DNA of 64,000 nucleotides from positions 186,001 to 250,000 of the forward strand of contig JAIVFH010000024.1 in the NCBI GenBank assembly GCA_025765595.1. The letters run 5' to 3'. Position 1 is the stretch's first letter. Each line of letters begins with the position of its first letter. The notes below the pieces were generated by a model. That model was not told where the DNA came from and did not search any database. It saw only the letters and a program-made list of their open reading frames with translations. This document shows positions 54,598-64,000 of the stretch, piece after piece. A program made the position numbers and the translations under genes. Source of the stretch: Obelidium mucronatum (Eukaryota; Chytridiomycota; Chytridiomycetes; Chytridiales; Chytriomycetaceae).

Positions 54598-57358
54598 ATG
54601 TCAAGACCGGGTACAGCCAGCGGCGAAAACAAAGAAAGCTTGACGGTTGAGGTAAATCGAGCCGAACAATTTTCCGATTGTTGTCTTACATGGAGTTGGG
54701 CAGATCACAACGTCTCCCGACAACCATGGAATTGTTGACCTGAATATGGATCTCACAATTTTCCATTCTGAAACGGGTGGATCGAGAGGCGCGATTATCG
54801 AAACTACAACGACGCGGTTGCACAAGCTGGCCTGTGGGTTTTAACCCCATTTGTACTTTAATTTTATGTAGTGACTTGGTTACTCTGATTTAGATAATCC
54901 AACAATTATTCCTGTTTCCAAGGCCACAGTTTACACTTTCCATGTAACTGCTTCTGAAACGATCCAGGATCATGTGTACGCGATTGCGCTCAACAATGCG
55001 CACACCAAAGAATGGCAATTTGAATCCATTGTTATCAAAAGAAGTAGGGATGGCGAGAAGGCAGAAGGATGGTACTTTCCAGTACTCTCGTGGATCGTTA
55101 GTGGGCCACGAAGACTATTTTTTCATGGGGTATGGATAACAGTCTCTGTATTTGAATTACTGAAGTCACGCTTTTTGTAGGTGGCAACGCCACATGATTC
55201 TTCGCTTCCCGCAAAAATTCGCGAATTAAGATCGGAAGACGTGCTTTATTGGCGGGAGAAATATACACCAGGATTTAAACTTGACGGATTGCCTGTTGGG
55301 CTGACGGCTGAAGTTGCGAAACTCGTTCATGACGAGAAGGTACCATTTCAATTTGAAAAACAAGTATTGCCCTCTGACTTGGTCTTACTCTGAATAGTTT
55401 TCGGACATCAAACAAGGCGATTTTGATTACCATGCGTATGTTCTCGGTGATTTTTATTTCGTTTGACTTAACATTTATTCCAGAAAGAAGGGCCTTGCAG
55501 CGCGAGGGATTGTTAATCTCCTATCTCTTGGGAATCAAGTGGTAAATTTTGTTGCAATAACTGAGTCGGTATCTAACAAAGGACTATTTCCAGTTCACGT
55601 CGTTTGCGCATGTGGAAAAAATGCTCTATATTATGGAGAAGAAGCCAGCAATCGCAGAACGTTGGACACAAGACGCGGCATTTGCAGCTCAAGTCCTTTC
55701 GGGAGTAAACCCGGTTCAAATTCGCGCCGTTCCAAGATCAGGGTCCTTTCCGTTAGCATGTCTTCCCACTACAACGATTGAACAAATTTCCAAAGTTCAT
55801 TATCTTGAAGGGAAAAACGTACTCGAAGAACTCAAGCTCGGGCGCTTTTCTTACTCGGATTCAGAACCACTTCTAGGACCTTTTGTCGATAGAATTAATG
55901 GAGATTGTGCAGGTATCGGGGAAGACGAAAGCAAGCACAAATACAACGGGTATATGGCAGCGCCTTCTGCTTTATTCTGGCATGACGCTGAGAATGGACG
56001 TTTTCTTCCTATTGCGATTCGAGTTGTCAAAGATGGTGACACGTTTTACCCACCAGCTGTTGAAGAGATTCGAGAGTCTGTGCTTAATCAATGGACTTTG
56101 GCAAAGGTGATTTACCAAGAAAATAATCACATCATTTGGTGTTATCATGACATTTTGTTATTTATGTCTAGATGTGGTACGGCTTGGGAGACACAAATAT
56201 TCATCAACTCTCTACCCATCTTCTTCGAACCCACCTTGTTATCGAAACTTTTGATCTAGCCATGGTTCGCCAGCTTTCTCCGCACCATCCAGTCTTCAAA
56301 ATCCTCAAACACCACTTTCGAAGCACCATGGCCATCAACGCGGCAGCAAGGGAACGTTTGATTTACGTTGTCATGAAAATATTCAGCATGGGAGAGGCGT
56401 CTTTTGATTTCTTGAGACATGCTTACAAGTTGTGGAATTTCATGGATAGCAGCCCTGTCAAAGATTTGGAGAAGCGAGGCTTTAGTGGAATTGAAGAAGG
56501 GGGGAGTAGTTTGGATTCTCCAGGCCAATATGTAAGTTTCTTTGAACGCTTGGGTTTTGCCAACTTTTTTGACTGATGATTTCATTGTATTGTTTGTGAT
56601 ATAAGCCTTGGGCTGAAGATGCTCGCGATTTGTATTCAGTCATTCAGCAATACGTGAAGGAGTATATTTCGATTTACTACGATTCAGATGCAAGTGTTGC
56701 TAGCGATCCAGAACTACAAAGCTGGATCAAGGAAGCCAATGAATTCAATGGAGGAGATAAGGGTGTTCCAAAAGAAATCAAAACTCGCGACAGCTTGCAA
56801 GAAATTCTTTGTATTTTGATTTGGACAACTACTGCCCGTAAGTTATGATTTTTTTCTTTGTTAAGTCTACCATTTTTCTCACTATCCTATTTTTTCCTAG
56901 AGCACTCGTCTGTCAACTTTTCGCAATACACATATACTTCTTATGCACCCAACAGACCGTCTAAATCCCACAGACCTCCATTAAAGAGTAGTAAAGACGA
57001 AGTTGATGAAAAGCGTGTCATTGAGAGTTTGCCATACATTGCCGAAGCTGCTCGTGTCAGTGGGATTGTTGCAACGCTTTCAAGCTACGAGCCAAATGAA
57101 GTATACATTGGATCAGTAAGCCTTAAATAATGGTTGACAGTTTGCACAATTTTAACCATCCAATTCTGAAATCAGCGTGCTTATGACCTTCACGGCCCCA
57201 GCCAAAAGAAGGAAAAGGCCGCATTTGCATTGTTTTCAGCCAATTTGAAGCAGTATGAGTCCCGTGTGAATGATCGAAACTCCACGCTGAAGGGGCGAAA
57301 AGAGAATCCATATATTTGGTTGTCTCCCTCCAAAATCACCAACTCTATTGCTATTTAA
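54598..57358 (+). CDS. lipoxygenase with N-terminal PLAT-type domain
   Basis: A non-haem iron dioxygenase that makes fatty-acid hydroperoxides. The N-terminal exons (MSRPGTASGENKESLTVE, then HGIVDLNMDLTIFHSETGG, EWQFESIVIKRSRDGEKAEG) look like a PLAT beta-sandwich. The catalytic core has THLLRTHLVIETFDLAMVRQ with the first two iron-ligand histidines, then LSPHHPVFKILKHHFRSTMA and INAAARERLIYVV. The third and fourth ligands lie in AQHSSVNFSQYTYTSYAPNR (His and Asn), and the C-terminal isoleucine in NSIAI-stop (57356-57358). All five ligands are present. RDLYSVIQQYVKEYISIYY and DPELQSWIKEANEF are typical of animal-type enzymes. About eleven exons, 750 residues. Substrate and stereochemistry cannot be told from sequence alone. 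Confidence 0.92.
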
Positions 57359-57599
57359 AATTGACTTTTTCTTTTTTTTAAAAAATCTTCTTTATTTATG
57401 AGGAAGGAAAGTAATTTCTCTTTCGTCTTATAACACTTTAATTCACTTTTGCTTTTGAATGTTTTGGAATCAACTTTTATTGAAGAAAAAAAGTGGCTTG
57501 CGTTTGGTTTTTTGTTACATTGATATAATGAATCTGCCACTCCTTTGAAAGTCGACAGGTTTAGGCATTTTTTTGTTAGAAAGAAATCCAAGTTTTCAA
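57359..57599. other. AT-rich spacer downstream of the lipoxygenase
   Basis: No gene seen. It leads into the satellite array; the boundary near 57600 is fuzzy because the first partial unit is diverged. Confidence 0.4.
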
Positions 57600-60500
57600 A
57601 ACAAAGGCAAGGCAATCCAAATCTTTTGCAATCTTGGCAAACCACAAATAAAAAAACACATAAAAAACCAAACTTAAGGGGACCTTCCAGTGCCCTGAAG
57701 TACAGTGTGGGAACGATCCAAGTCTTTTGCAATCTTGGCATGCAATCTTGGCAAACCACAAATAAACACGCAATTAACTTACGCATTAACACAAATAAAC
57801 ACGCAAAACACGTGAAAAACAAACACAAATAAAGGCATTTCTCTGGTGCACTCAAATATAGTGCCAGAACAATCTAATTCTGTTGCAAAAGTACAAAACA
57901 CAAATGGACACTCATTACTGCATAAAAACACGTAAAAACACGTAAAAACAAAAAGGACGGTGGCACTCTGGTGAGCTCAAATATATAGACATTGCATATG
58001 GTTGGGCTGCTGGTTGTCTGAAGAATTGCATTCTTTTGGCCATTCCTAGAATCATGTTTCAAAATTGGATGTAAAAGCCATATATTTCCAGAGAAAAGGA
58101 AGGGAAATGAGCAGGCCAGCCCAGCAAACCTGTCTCCACCTGGGATCCAATTCGGCCTGCACCAAGCCTTCCAATCCTGTGGGAGTATTGGGACAGGGAT
58201 ACTGATGAGGTGAAATGTGCTAGAACCACTCAGGTGCCCTTTTTGCCTGAGCTGCCAACAAAAGCAATCCAAACCAAAATAAAAACCAAATCAAACACAT
58301 CTAAGTACTGCATTCTAATACACTAAACTCAACAGAGGGCTGAAGAAGGTGGCTTTGTAGGGGAATAGGAACAATAGGTTGGCAGAGGCAACCAAACCAA
58401 CAACAGCACAGGCTGCTGCTCTCTGCATACTGAGCTAAAAACAAATTGATATTTGTGGGGCTAGAGTATTGGGTGATAACCAATCAGAATTAAAGCACCT
58501 AGAAAACACGTAAATGTCGAGTAAAACACGTAAATGTCGAGTAAAACACGTAAATGTCGAGTAAAACACGCATAAACACGGATAAACACGCAGAAACACG
58601 CATAAACACGTAAAAAACCAAACTTAAGGGGACCTTCTAGTGCCCTGAAGTATAGTGTGGGAACGATCCAAGTCTTTTGCAATCTTGGCATGCAATCTTG
58701 GCAAACCACAAATAAACACGCAATTAACTTACGCATTAACACAAATAAACACGCAAAACACGTGAAAAACAAACAGAAATGAAGGCATTTCTCTGGTGCA
58801 CTCAAATATAGTGCCAGAACAATCTAATTCTGTTGCAAAAGTACAAAACACAAATGGACACTCATTACTGCATAAAAACACGTAAAAACACGTAAAAACA
58901 AAAAGGACGGTGGCACTCTGGTGAGCTCAAATATATAGACATTGCATATGGTTGGGCTGCTGGTTGCTGAAGAATTGCATTCTTTTGGCCATTCCTAGAA
59001 TCATGTTTCAAAATTGGATGTAAAAGCCATATATTTCCAGAGAAAAGGAAGGGAAATGAGCAGGCCAGCCCAGCAAACCTGTCTCCACCTGGGATCCAAT
59101 TCGGCCTGCACCAAGCCTTCCAATCCTGTGGGAGTATTGGGACAGGGATACTGATGAGGTGAAATGTGCTAGAACCACTCAGGTGCCCTTTTTGCCTGAG
59201 CTGCCAACAGAAGCAATCCAAACCAAAATAAAAACCAAATCAAACACATCTAAATACTGCATTCTAATACACTAAACTCAACAGAGGGCTGAAGAAGGTG
59301 GCTTTGTAGGGGAATGGGAACAATAGGTTGGCAGAGGCAACCAAACCAACAACAGCACAGGCTGCTGCTCTCTGCATACTGAGCTAAAAACAAATTGATA
59401 TTTGTGGGGCTAGAGTATTGGGTGATAACCAATCAGAATTAAAGCACCTAGAAAACAAGTAAATGTCGAGTAAAACACGTAAATGTCGAGTAAAACACGC
59501 ATAAACACGGATAAACACGCAGAAACACGCATAAACACGTAAAAAATCAAACTTAAGGGGACCTTCTAGTGCCCTGAAGTATAGTGTGGGAACTATCCAA
59601 GTCTTTTGCAATCTTGGCATGCAATCTTGGCAAACCACAAATAAACACGCAATTAACTTACGCATTAACACAAATAAACACGCAAAACACGTGAAAAACA
59701 AACAGAAATGAAGGCATTTCTCTGGTGCACTCAAATATAGTGCCAGAACAATCTAATTCTGTTGCAAAAGTACAAAACACAAATGGACACTCATTACTGC
59801 ATAAAAACACGTAAAAACACGTAAAAACAAAAAGGACGGTGGCACTCTGGTGAGCTCAAATATATAGACATTGCATATGGTTGGGCTGCTGGTTGTCTGA
59901 AGAATTGCATTCTTTTGGCCATTCCTAGAATCATGTTTCAAAATTGGATGTAAAAGCCATATATTTCCAGAGAAAAGGAAGGGAAATGAGCAGGCCAGCC
60001 CAGCAAACCTGTCTCCACCTGGGATCCAATTCGGCCTGCACCAAGCCTTCCAATCCTGTGGGAGTATTGGGACAGGGATACTGATGAGGTGAAATGTGCT
60101 AGAACCACTCAGGTGCCCTTTTTGCCTGAGCTGCCAACAGAAGCAATCCAAACCAAAATAAAAACCAAATCAAACACATCTAAATACTGCATTCTAATAC
60201 ACTAAACTCAACAGAGGGCTGAAGAAGGTGGCTTTGTAGGGGAATGGGAACAATAGGTTGGCAGAGGCAACCAAACCAACAACAGCACAGGCTGCTGCTC
60301 TCTGCATACTGAGCTAAAAACAAATTGATATTTGTGGGGCTAGAGTATTGGGTGATAACCAATCAGAATTAAAGCACCTAGAAAACACGTAAATGTCGAG
60401 TAAAACACGTAAATGTCGAGTAAAACACGTAAATGTCGAGTAAAACACGCATAAACACGGATAAACACGCAGAAACACGCATAAACACGTAAAAAACCAA

Positions 60501-60812
60501 ACTTAAGGGGACCTTCTAGTGCCCTGTAGTATAGTGTGGGAACGATCCAAGTCTTTTGCAATCTTGGCATGCAATCTTGGCAAACCACAAATAAACACGC
60601 AATTAACTTACGCATTAACACAAATAAACACGCAAAACACGTGAAAAACAAACAGAAATGAAGGCATTTCTCTGGTGCACTCAAATATAGTGCCAGAACA
60701 ATCTAATTCTGTTGCAAAAGTACAAAACACAAATGGACACTCATTACTGCATAAAAACACGTAAAAACACGTAAAAACAAAAAGGACGGTGGCACTCTGG
60801 TGAGCTCAAATG
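57600..60812. repeat. tandem satellite array, about 3.4 units of 929-950 bp
   Basis: The same sequence recurs with starts (at AAGTCTTTTGCAATC) near 57720, 58670, 59599 and 60549, so periods are 950, 929 and 950. The 21-bp difference is one copy of an inner minisatellite (ACACGTAAATGTCGAGTAAA-like, three copies, two in the middle unit). Each unit also has ATAAACACG(C/G) decamers, paired AAAACACGTA repeats, one CACGTG and a roughly 500-bp unique segment. Units are almost identical to one another, but the left edge is diverged. The array stops abruptly at 60812. Minus-strand open frames of 114-132 codons recur in every unit; I recognise no protein in them. Confidence 0.93.
58499..58612. repeat. 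minisatellite inside satellite unit 1
   Basis: Three copies of a 21-bp repeat based on AAAACACGTAAATGTCGAGT, followed by four or five decamers of the ATAAACACGC type. Equivalent blocks lie near 59450-59541 (two 21-bp copies) and 60384-60491 (three copies). Confidence 0.85.
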
Positions 60813-60890
60813 TAAAAATCAGTATTATATGACTAAATTTTTCAAAACAGTGTTACTGTGTAACTCTTGTGAATGTATAGAATATACTTT

Positions 60891-61175
60891 TCACAGTGCC
60901 ATACTGTTAATCATGGAAACCAGCTTCTCACAACCAATTTCCAAATGGTAGCAATGCCTCCCATTACTGTCAACAAGGAGCATCACATAATTCCTCTGTG
61001 GTATATCTTTTGGCCTGTAGTGTCTCTGTTGCAATGTTGAATGACATTTGACAACCCGCCAGTCGAGAAAGCTGAAGACTACATGGTAGTGCCTGCCGTT
61101 GAAATGTGATTTGGACTCTGGAAACACATTAATGATGTCCCTTTTGATGATGGAAGTGATGTGACAAGCTTCCAT
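60891..61175 (-). CDS. unrecognised 94-codon open frame beside the satellite
   Basis: Starts MEACHITSIIKRDIINVFPE and ends LEIGCEKLVSMINSMAL. The stretch IPQRNYVMLLVDSNGRHCYH looks protein-like (mixed hydrophobic and polar, no low complexity), but I know no family with it. An acceptor-like TTTTCAG lies about 45 bp upstream, so it could be the last exon of a gene or a fragment of a decayed element whose other part was displaced by the array. Confidence 0.3.
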   Translation of the reverse strand: MEACHITSIIKRDIINVFPESKSHFNGRHYHVVFSFLDWRVVKCHSTLQQRHYRPKDIPQRNYVMLLVDSNGRHCYHLEIGCEKLVSMINSMAL

Positions 61176-61329
61176 CAGTCAAACAGGATGGCGTTCAAGG
61201 ACAAAAAGGAGGAATGCTGAAAACAAAGAAGCACAAAAATACTGCAAAAATATTTGATTATACTCAAATATACCACCATGCCTGAAAATAACAATGAACT
61301 GCACAACATATCCTAAGTTTATTCATTTA

Positions 61330-61555
61330 GCCTATCGATATAGTTCCTCCAGACTTGAAGCTGCCAAAGAATGCGCTGAAACAAAAATTGGAGAGCTCAA
61401 AGATACAATGGAGCAATATACTCAAGCAACCATGGTTGGTTGTTTTTTTCTTGCAGTTTTTTTACAAACATAAAAGTTTGACTGGAGGTTTTAATTCAGT
61501 GCCCAGATGACAACGAAAAGTTCTGGGGCTTATAATAGACAAACAACAGATGCGC
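61330..61555 (+). pseudogene. orphan exons of a coiled-coil protein
   Basis: After the acceptor TTCATTTAG an open segment reads AYRYSSSRLEAAKECAETKI, then GELKDTMEQYTQATM, and ends at a GTTGGTT donor (about 61434). A second segment after GTGCCCAG (about 61504) reads MTTKSSGAYNRQTTDALI-stop. The amphipathic pattern and splice signals look like genuine 3' exons. Upstream lies only the satellite and unrecognised DNA, so the 5' part seems missing. It may be a gene cut off by rearrangement, or a small gene with an unseen first exon. Confidence 0.35.
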
Positions 61556-61709
61556 TCATTTGATTTTGGAGTTTTTGAAACCTCTTCTCCCTTCTTCATT
61601 ATCTCTTGATTTATCCACTGCATTTGCAATTGCGTGAAATGCCTTAGAATATCTGCTCCCAAACGTTGAACCAAACGAGGTCAAATAAAACCTCCCAGAC
61701 GCACTGCGA

Positions 61710-63426
61710 ATGCACATTGACAGAGTGTGGCTACGCGCGGCCGCCATCGCCATCGCCGCCGCCGCGGCTACCGGCCTGTTTGTGCTGCGACGCGCGCGGA
61801 AAAGCAAGCTGCTGCCGCCGGGGCCGCCGCGCGCGCTCTTTTGCGGCGGCGGCGGCCACTTTGCGCAGCTCGGCGCGCTGCCGCAGCACGCGTTCGCCCG
61901 CTGGCGCGCGGCGCTGGGCCCGGTGTTCACGCTGCGCCTGGGCGCCAAGACCGTCGTCGTCGTCGCCGACGCGTTCGCGCTGAGGGACCTCGTCGCGAAT
62001 CCCGCCTTCAACGACCGCCCGCAGGACATGGTTCGTGGCGCGTCGCGCGTGCTGGCCCGCTGTGTCTAACCCGCTGAGTCGCTTGCAGGTGCTCGGAAAC
62101 ATCCTGCTGGGCGGCCTGCCCACCCTGACCCACCATTCGGACCCCCGCTTCAAGGCCTTCCGCAAGCTGGTGCAGCTGACGCTGTCCAGACAAGCCCTCG
62201 CCAAGCAGACCGCGGCCTTCGACACTGAGACGCGTCTATTTCTCAAGTCCCTCCTTCCCTTTGCAGAATCAAACGCGTACGGAGAAATCAAAACGCAAAT
62301 CGACAGATTCAGTTTCTCCATGATCGTATCCATCTGCTTTGGAATCTCGCTCCGGGATGTGTCTGAAGACTTTATTGAGTCCTTTTTCCACAACACCGAC
62401 CTGATTTTCCTGTTGGCGGGAGCCGCCACAGACAAGCAAGCATTTTTCCCACTGTTGGCTTTCTGGCCTGATCCCAATATTGAAAAGGCCAAAACTGTCC
62501 GGGAAAACGGAACTGCCTTCATCTCCCATATGATGGAAATGAGCAAACAAAAGGTTGAACGCATGCAGCATAATACGGACGTTGTCAATGAAGCCTGCTC
62601 AATTGTCGATGAAGGGTACTCCAGTTCCACAAATATTCTTGCCGAATTCCCATCACCACCACCGCATTCACAAGAATCCGAAAGCATCATGGAAATGATT
62701 ATAAGAAACCCATCTCTTGTCAGCAACGTTGACACAGAATCTCTCACAGACATGCTCAACAACCTCACTGTCGGGGCCGTCGACACTGTATCCATCGCCA
62801 TCCAATGGTGTGTCGCCTTCCTCAAGAAATACCCTGAATCCCTCCACAGGATCCACTCTGAACTAGACACTGTAATCGGCCGAACCCGTCTCCCCACCCT
62901 CCAAGACGAACCATCACTCCACTACCTAAACGCATTCCTCCGTGAAGCACAACGCGTCCGTCCCGTAAGCGCAACTGCAGTTCCCCGCGTGACGCTCACG
63001 GACCAAACCTTTAACGGGTACTTTATCCCAGCTGGGACTTGGGTCATGTTTGATTTCCACGGACTTGCGAGAAACACTGCGTCGTATGGTTTGGATGTCG
63101 ACGAATTTCGACCGGAACGGTATTTGGATCCTGAAACAGGAACGCGCTTTTTGACTCACTTGGATAGTTTCAATCCGAATGCGGTGGATGGGTCAACATC
63201 GCATCCGCGTGGGTTTTCGTATGGTAGAAGAGTTTGTCCCGGAAAGGAGTTGGCGCAAATGCAGTTGTTTTTGGCTGTGGCTGGAATGTGTCAGTGTTTT
63301 GAAGTGGTTGGGGATGGGAGTGATGTGGATTTGGATGCAATGTGGCCTGGTTTGACCAACCCGCCAAAGGATCTCAAAGTGTCTCTCAAGGAACGGTTCC
63401 CTGGAGCTGCCGCATTGCTTTTGTGA
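61710..63426 (+). CDS. cytochrome P450
   Basis: A haem monooxygenase anchored in the ER by the N-terminal segment AAAIAIAAAAATGLFVLRRA, followed by the proline hinge LLPPGPPRALF. Two exons (61710-62030 and 62089-63426) give 552 residues. Landmarks in order: I-helix NNLTVGAVDTVSIAIQW with the A/G-x-x-T oxygen-activation pattern (GAVDT), ExxR helix in AFLREAQRVRP, PERF-type motif FRPERYL, and haem-binding loop RGFSYGRRVCPGKELAQ with the cysteine ligand. Substrate is unknown; the VSATAVPRVTLTDQTFNGYF block is of a general microsomal/mitochondrial-like type. The first 500 bp are very GC-rich. It is the first intact gene after the satellite. Confidence 0.92.
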
Positions 63427-63478
63427 ATTTTGTTCATGTGTTGGTGAAAAGAATAAAGATTGACAAGTGTTTTTTATG

Positions 63479-64000
63479 TCAAAGCTTCGCCTTTGTTTCA
63501 GAGACTGCTGCCAACACAACAGTCTGCATATCTTCCAAGACTTTTTCCAATGTACTGCAGAAAGCGGCAGTATCAGTCTTTTTGTTTGATGTTTTCGATT
63601 CGACACCAATAGTGATGTTTCCGCTGTGCAAAGCATAGTTCATGCCATACCTTGAATTCAATATTAAAAAAAGAGTACAGAAACCCATTTCAATCAAGAT
63701 CACATACCCGTCAGGATAAACAGTTCCGAAACCAGTCCCAACCACATTCTTTGATGAAAAAAGCCCACTTGTTGAAAGATCCCAATGCTTAAAAATAAAA
63801 AATAAAAAATTGAAATATCTGAATGACTCCCCCCCCCTTTTTTTCAGTACGTACAGATGACCTTGCGAATACAGGATCCTTAAAGATTTCATAAGACTCT
63901 CCAGGCTTCATCACCAAACGAAGACCAAGCAAGTGACGATCCACACCGAATCCGTTCCCTGCTTTACTAAGGTAGTCCACGTGGTTTTTACATGCAATTT
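63479..64000 (-). CDS. carnitine O-acetyltransferase, C-terminal part (runs off the window)
   Basis: A choline/carnitine acyltransferase that shuttles acetyl units between carnitine and CoA. Visible exons read SKAGNGFGVDRHLLGLRLVM, HWDLSTSGLF (compare FHLSTSQV), VVGTGFGTVYPDGYG and GMNYALHSGNITIGVES. The last exon ends SETKAKL-stop (63479-63481). AKL at the end is a peroxisomal targeting signal of type 1, as in animal CRAT. The N-terminal two-thirds with the catalytic histidine lie outside. It meets the P450 tail to tail, with 52 bp between stops. Confidence 0.88.

Noticed and set aside
58499..58620. Telomere-like repeat
   Set aside because: The ACACG-containing decamers are short, imperfect and internal, and do not match TTAGGG-type telomere repeats; the array continues into unique sequence and intact genes.
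61731..62897. Long minus-strand open frame of 388 codons opposite the P450 gene
   Set aside because: It is antisense to a P450 with all landmark motifs; its peptide is arginine-rich and low complexity where the sense strand is GC-rich, which is typical of shadow frames in high-GC DNA.
1..64000. tRNA, rRNA or CRISPR features
   Set aside because: I saw no cloverleaf with B-box/A-box signals, no rRNA-like sequence and no spaced direct repeats of CRISPR type; a covariance-model search would be needed to exclude tRNAs in introns and spacers.

Overview
This window is nuclear DNA of a eukaryote with a compact, intron-rich genome. The best fit is a zoosporic (flagellated) fungus of chytrid type; this is an inference from gene content and architecture, not from a marker gene. 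Introns are mostly 45-140 bp, begin GT (often GTAAG or GTGAG), end AG, and often carry a CTAAC/CTAAA-like branch site. Genes lie tens of bases apart. Fungal-style genes (Fes1, PET8, ODC1, Kic1/Nak1-like kinase, MAM3/CNNM) sit next to a dense set of flagellar genes (Chibby, CASC1/DNAI7, a TSNAXIP1-like protein, LRRC23, CFAP298, LZTFL1, TPGS1, TPGS2), which fits a fungus that still builds a flagellum.

Layout. 0-5.2 kb, all +: 3' end of an unrecognised gene, EFM5, FES1, METTL6-type tRNA methyltransferase, mitoribosomal bS18m. 5.2-7.5 kb (-): a helical-repeat protein. 8.0-10.2 kb (+): acetoacetyl-CoA synthetase. 10.2-14.7 kb (-): a tandem duplication holding two intact cold-shock-domain genes and a broken copy of the UTP18 3' end; the full UTP18 gene (14.4-16.3 kb) follows. 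16.5-18.9 kb: the divergent pair PET8 / eIF3i. 19.1-22.1 kb: the divergent pair TM9SF / Chibby. 22.2-26.8 kb: the divergent pair DNAI7 / 2-oxodicarboxylate carrier. 26.9-31.3 kb (+): RAD54 and a TSNAXIP1-like gene. 31.3-35.6 kb (-): PSMD9, LRRC23, CFAP298, TRAPPC4. 35.6-39.0 kb: TPGS1, LZTFL1, EXOSC9. 39.0-44.5 kb (-): CNNM, then two adjacent mitochondrial SPFH genes. 44.5-47.7 kb: a complete, apparently intact PIF/Harbinger transposon between the start codons of STOML2 and a STE20 kinase (47.7-51.3 kb). 51.5-54.5 kb: the divergent pair NDUFA9 / TPGS2. 54.6-57.4 kb: a PLAT lipoxygenase. 57.6-60.8 kb: about 3.4 copies of a 929-950-bp satellite. 60.9-61.6 kb: gene debris. 61.7-63.4 kb: a cytochrome P450. 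The window ends inside a carnitine acetyltransferase gene.

Most genes are housekeeping or flagellar. The more unusual signals are: (i) start-codon exons of 3, 4 and 7 nt and internal kinase exons of 6 and 11 nt; (ii) a Harbinger element inserted with a TAA duplication into a divergent promoter of roughly 48 bp; (iii) a duplicated cold-shock gene whose core is nearly identical while its edges have diverged; (iv) an undescribed satellite array; (v) seven flagellar genes in about 16 kb, with both tubulin polyglutamylase scaffold subunits in one window; (vi) strongly GC-rich 5' coding ends in many otherwise AT-rich genes.
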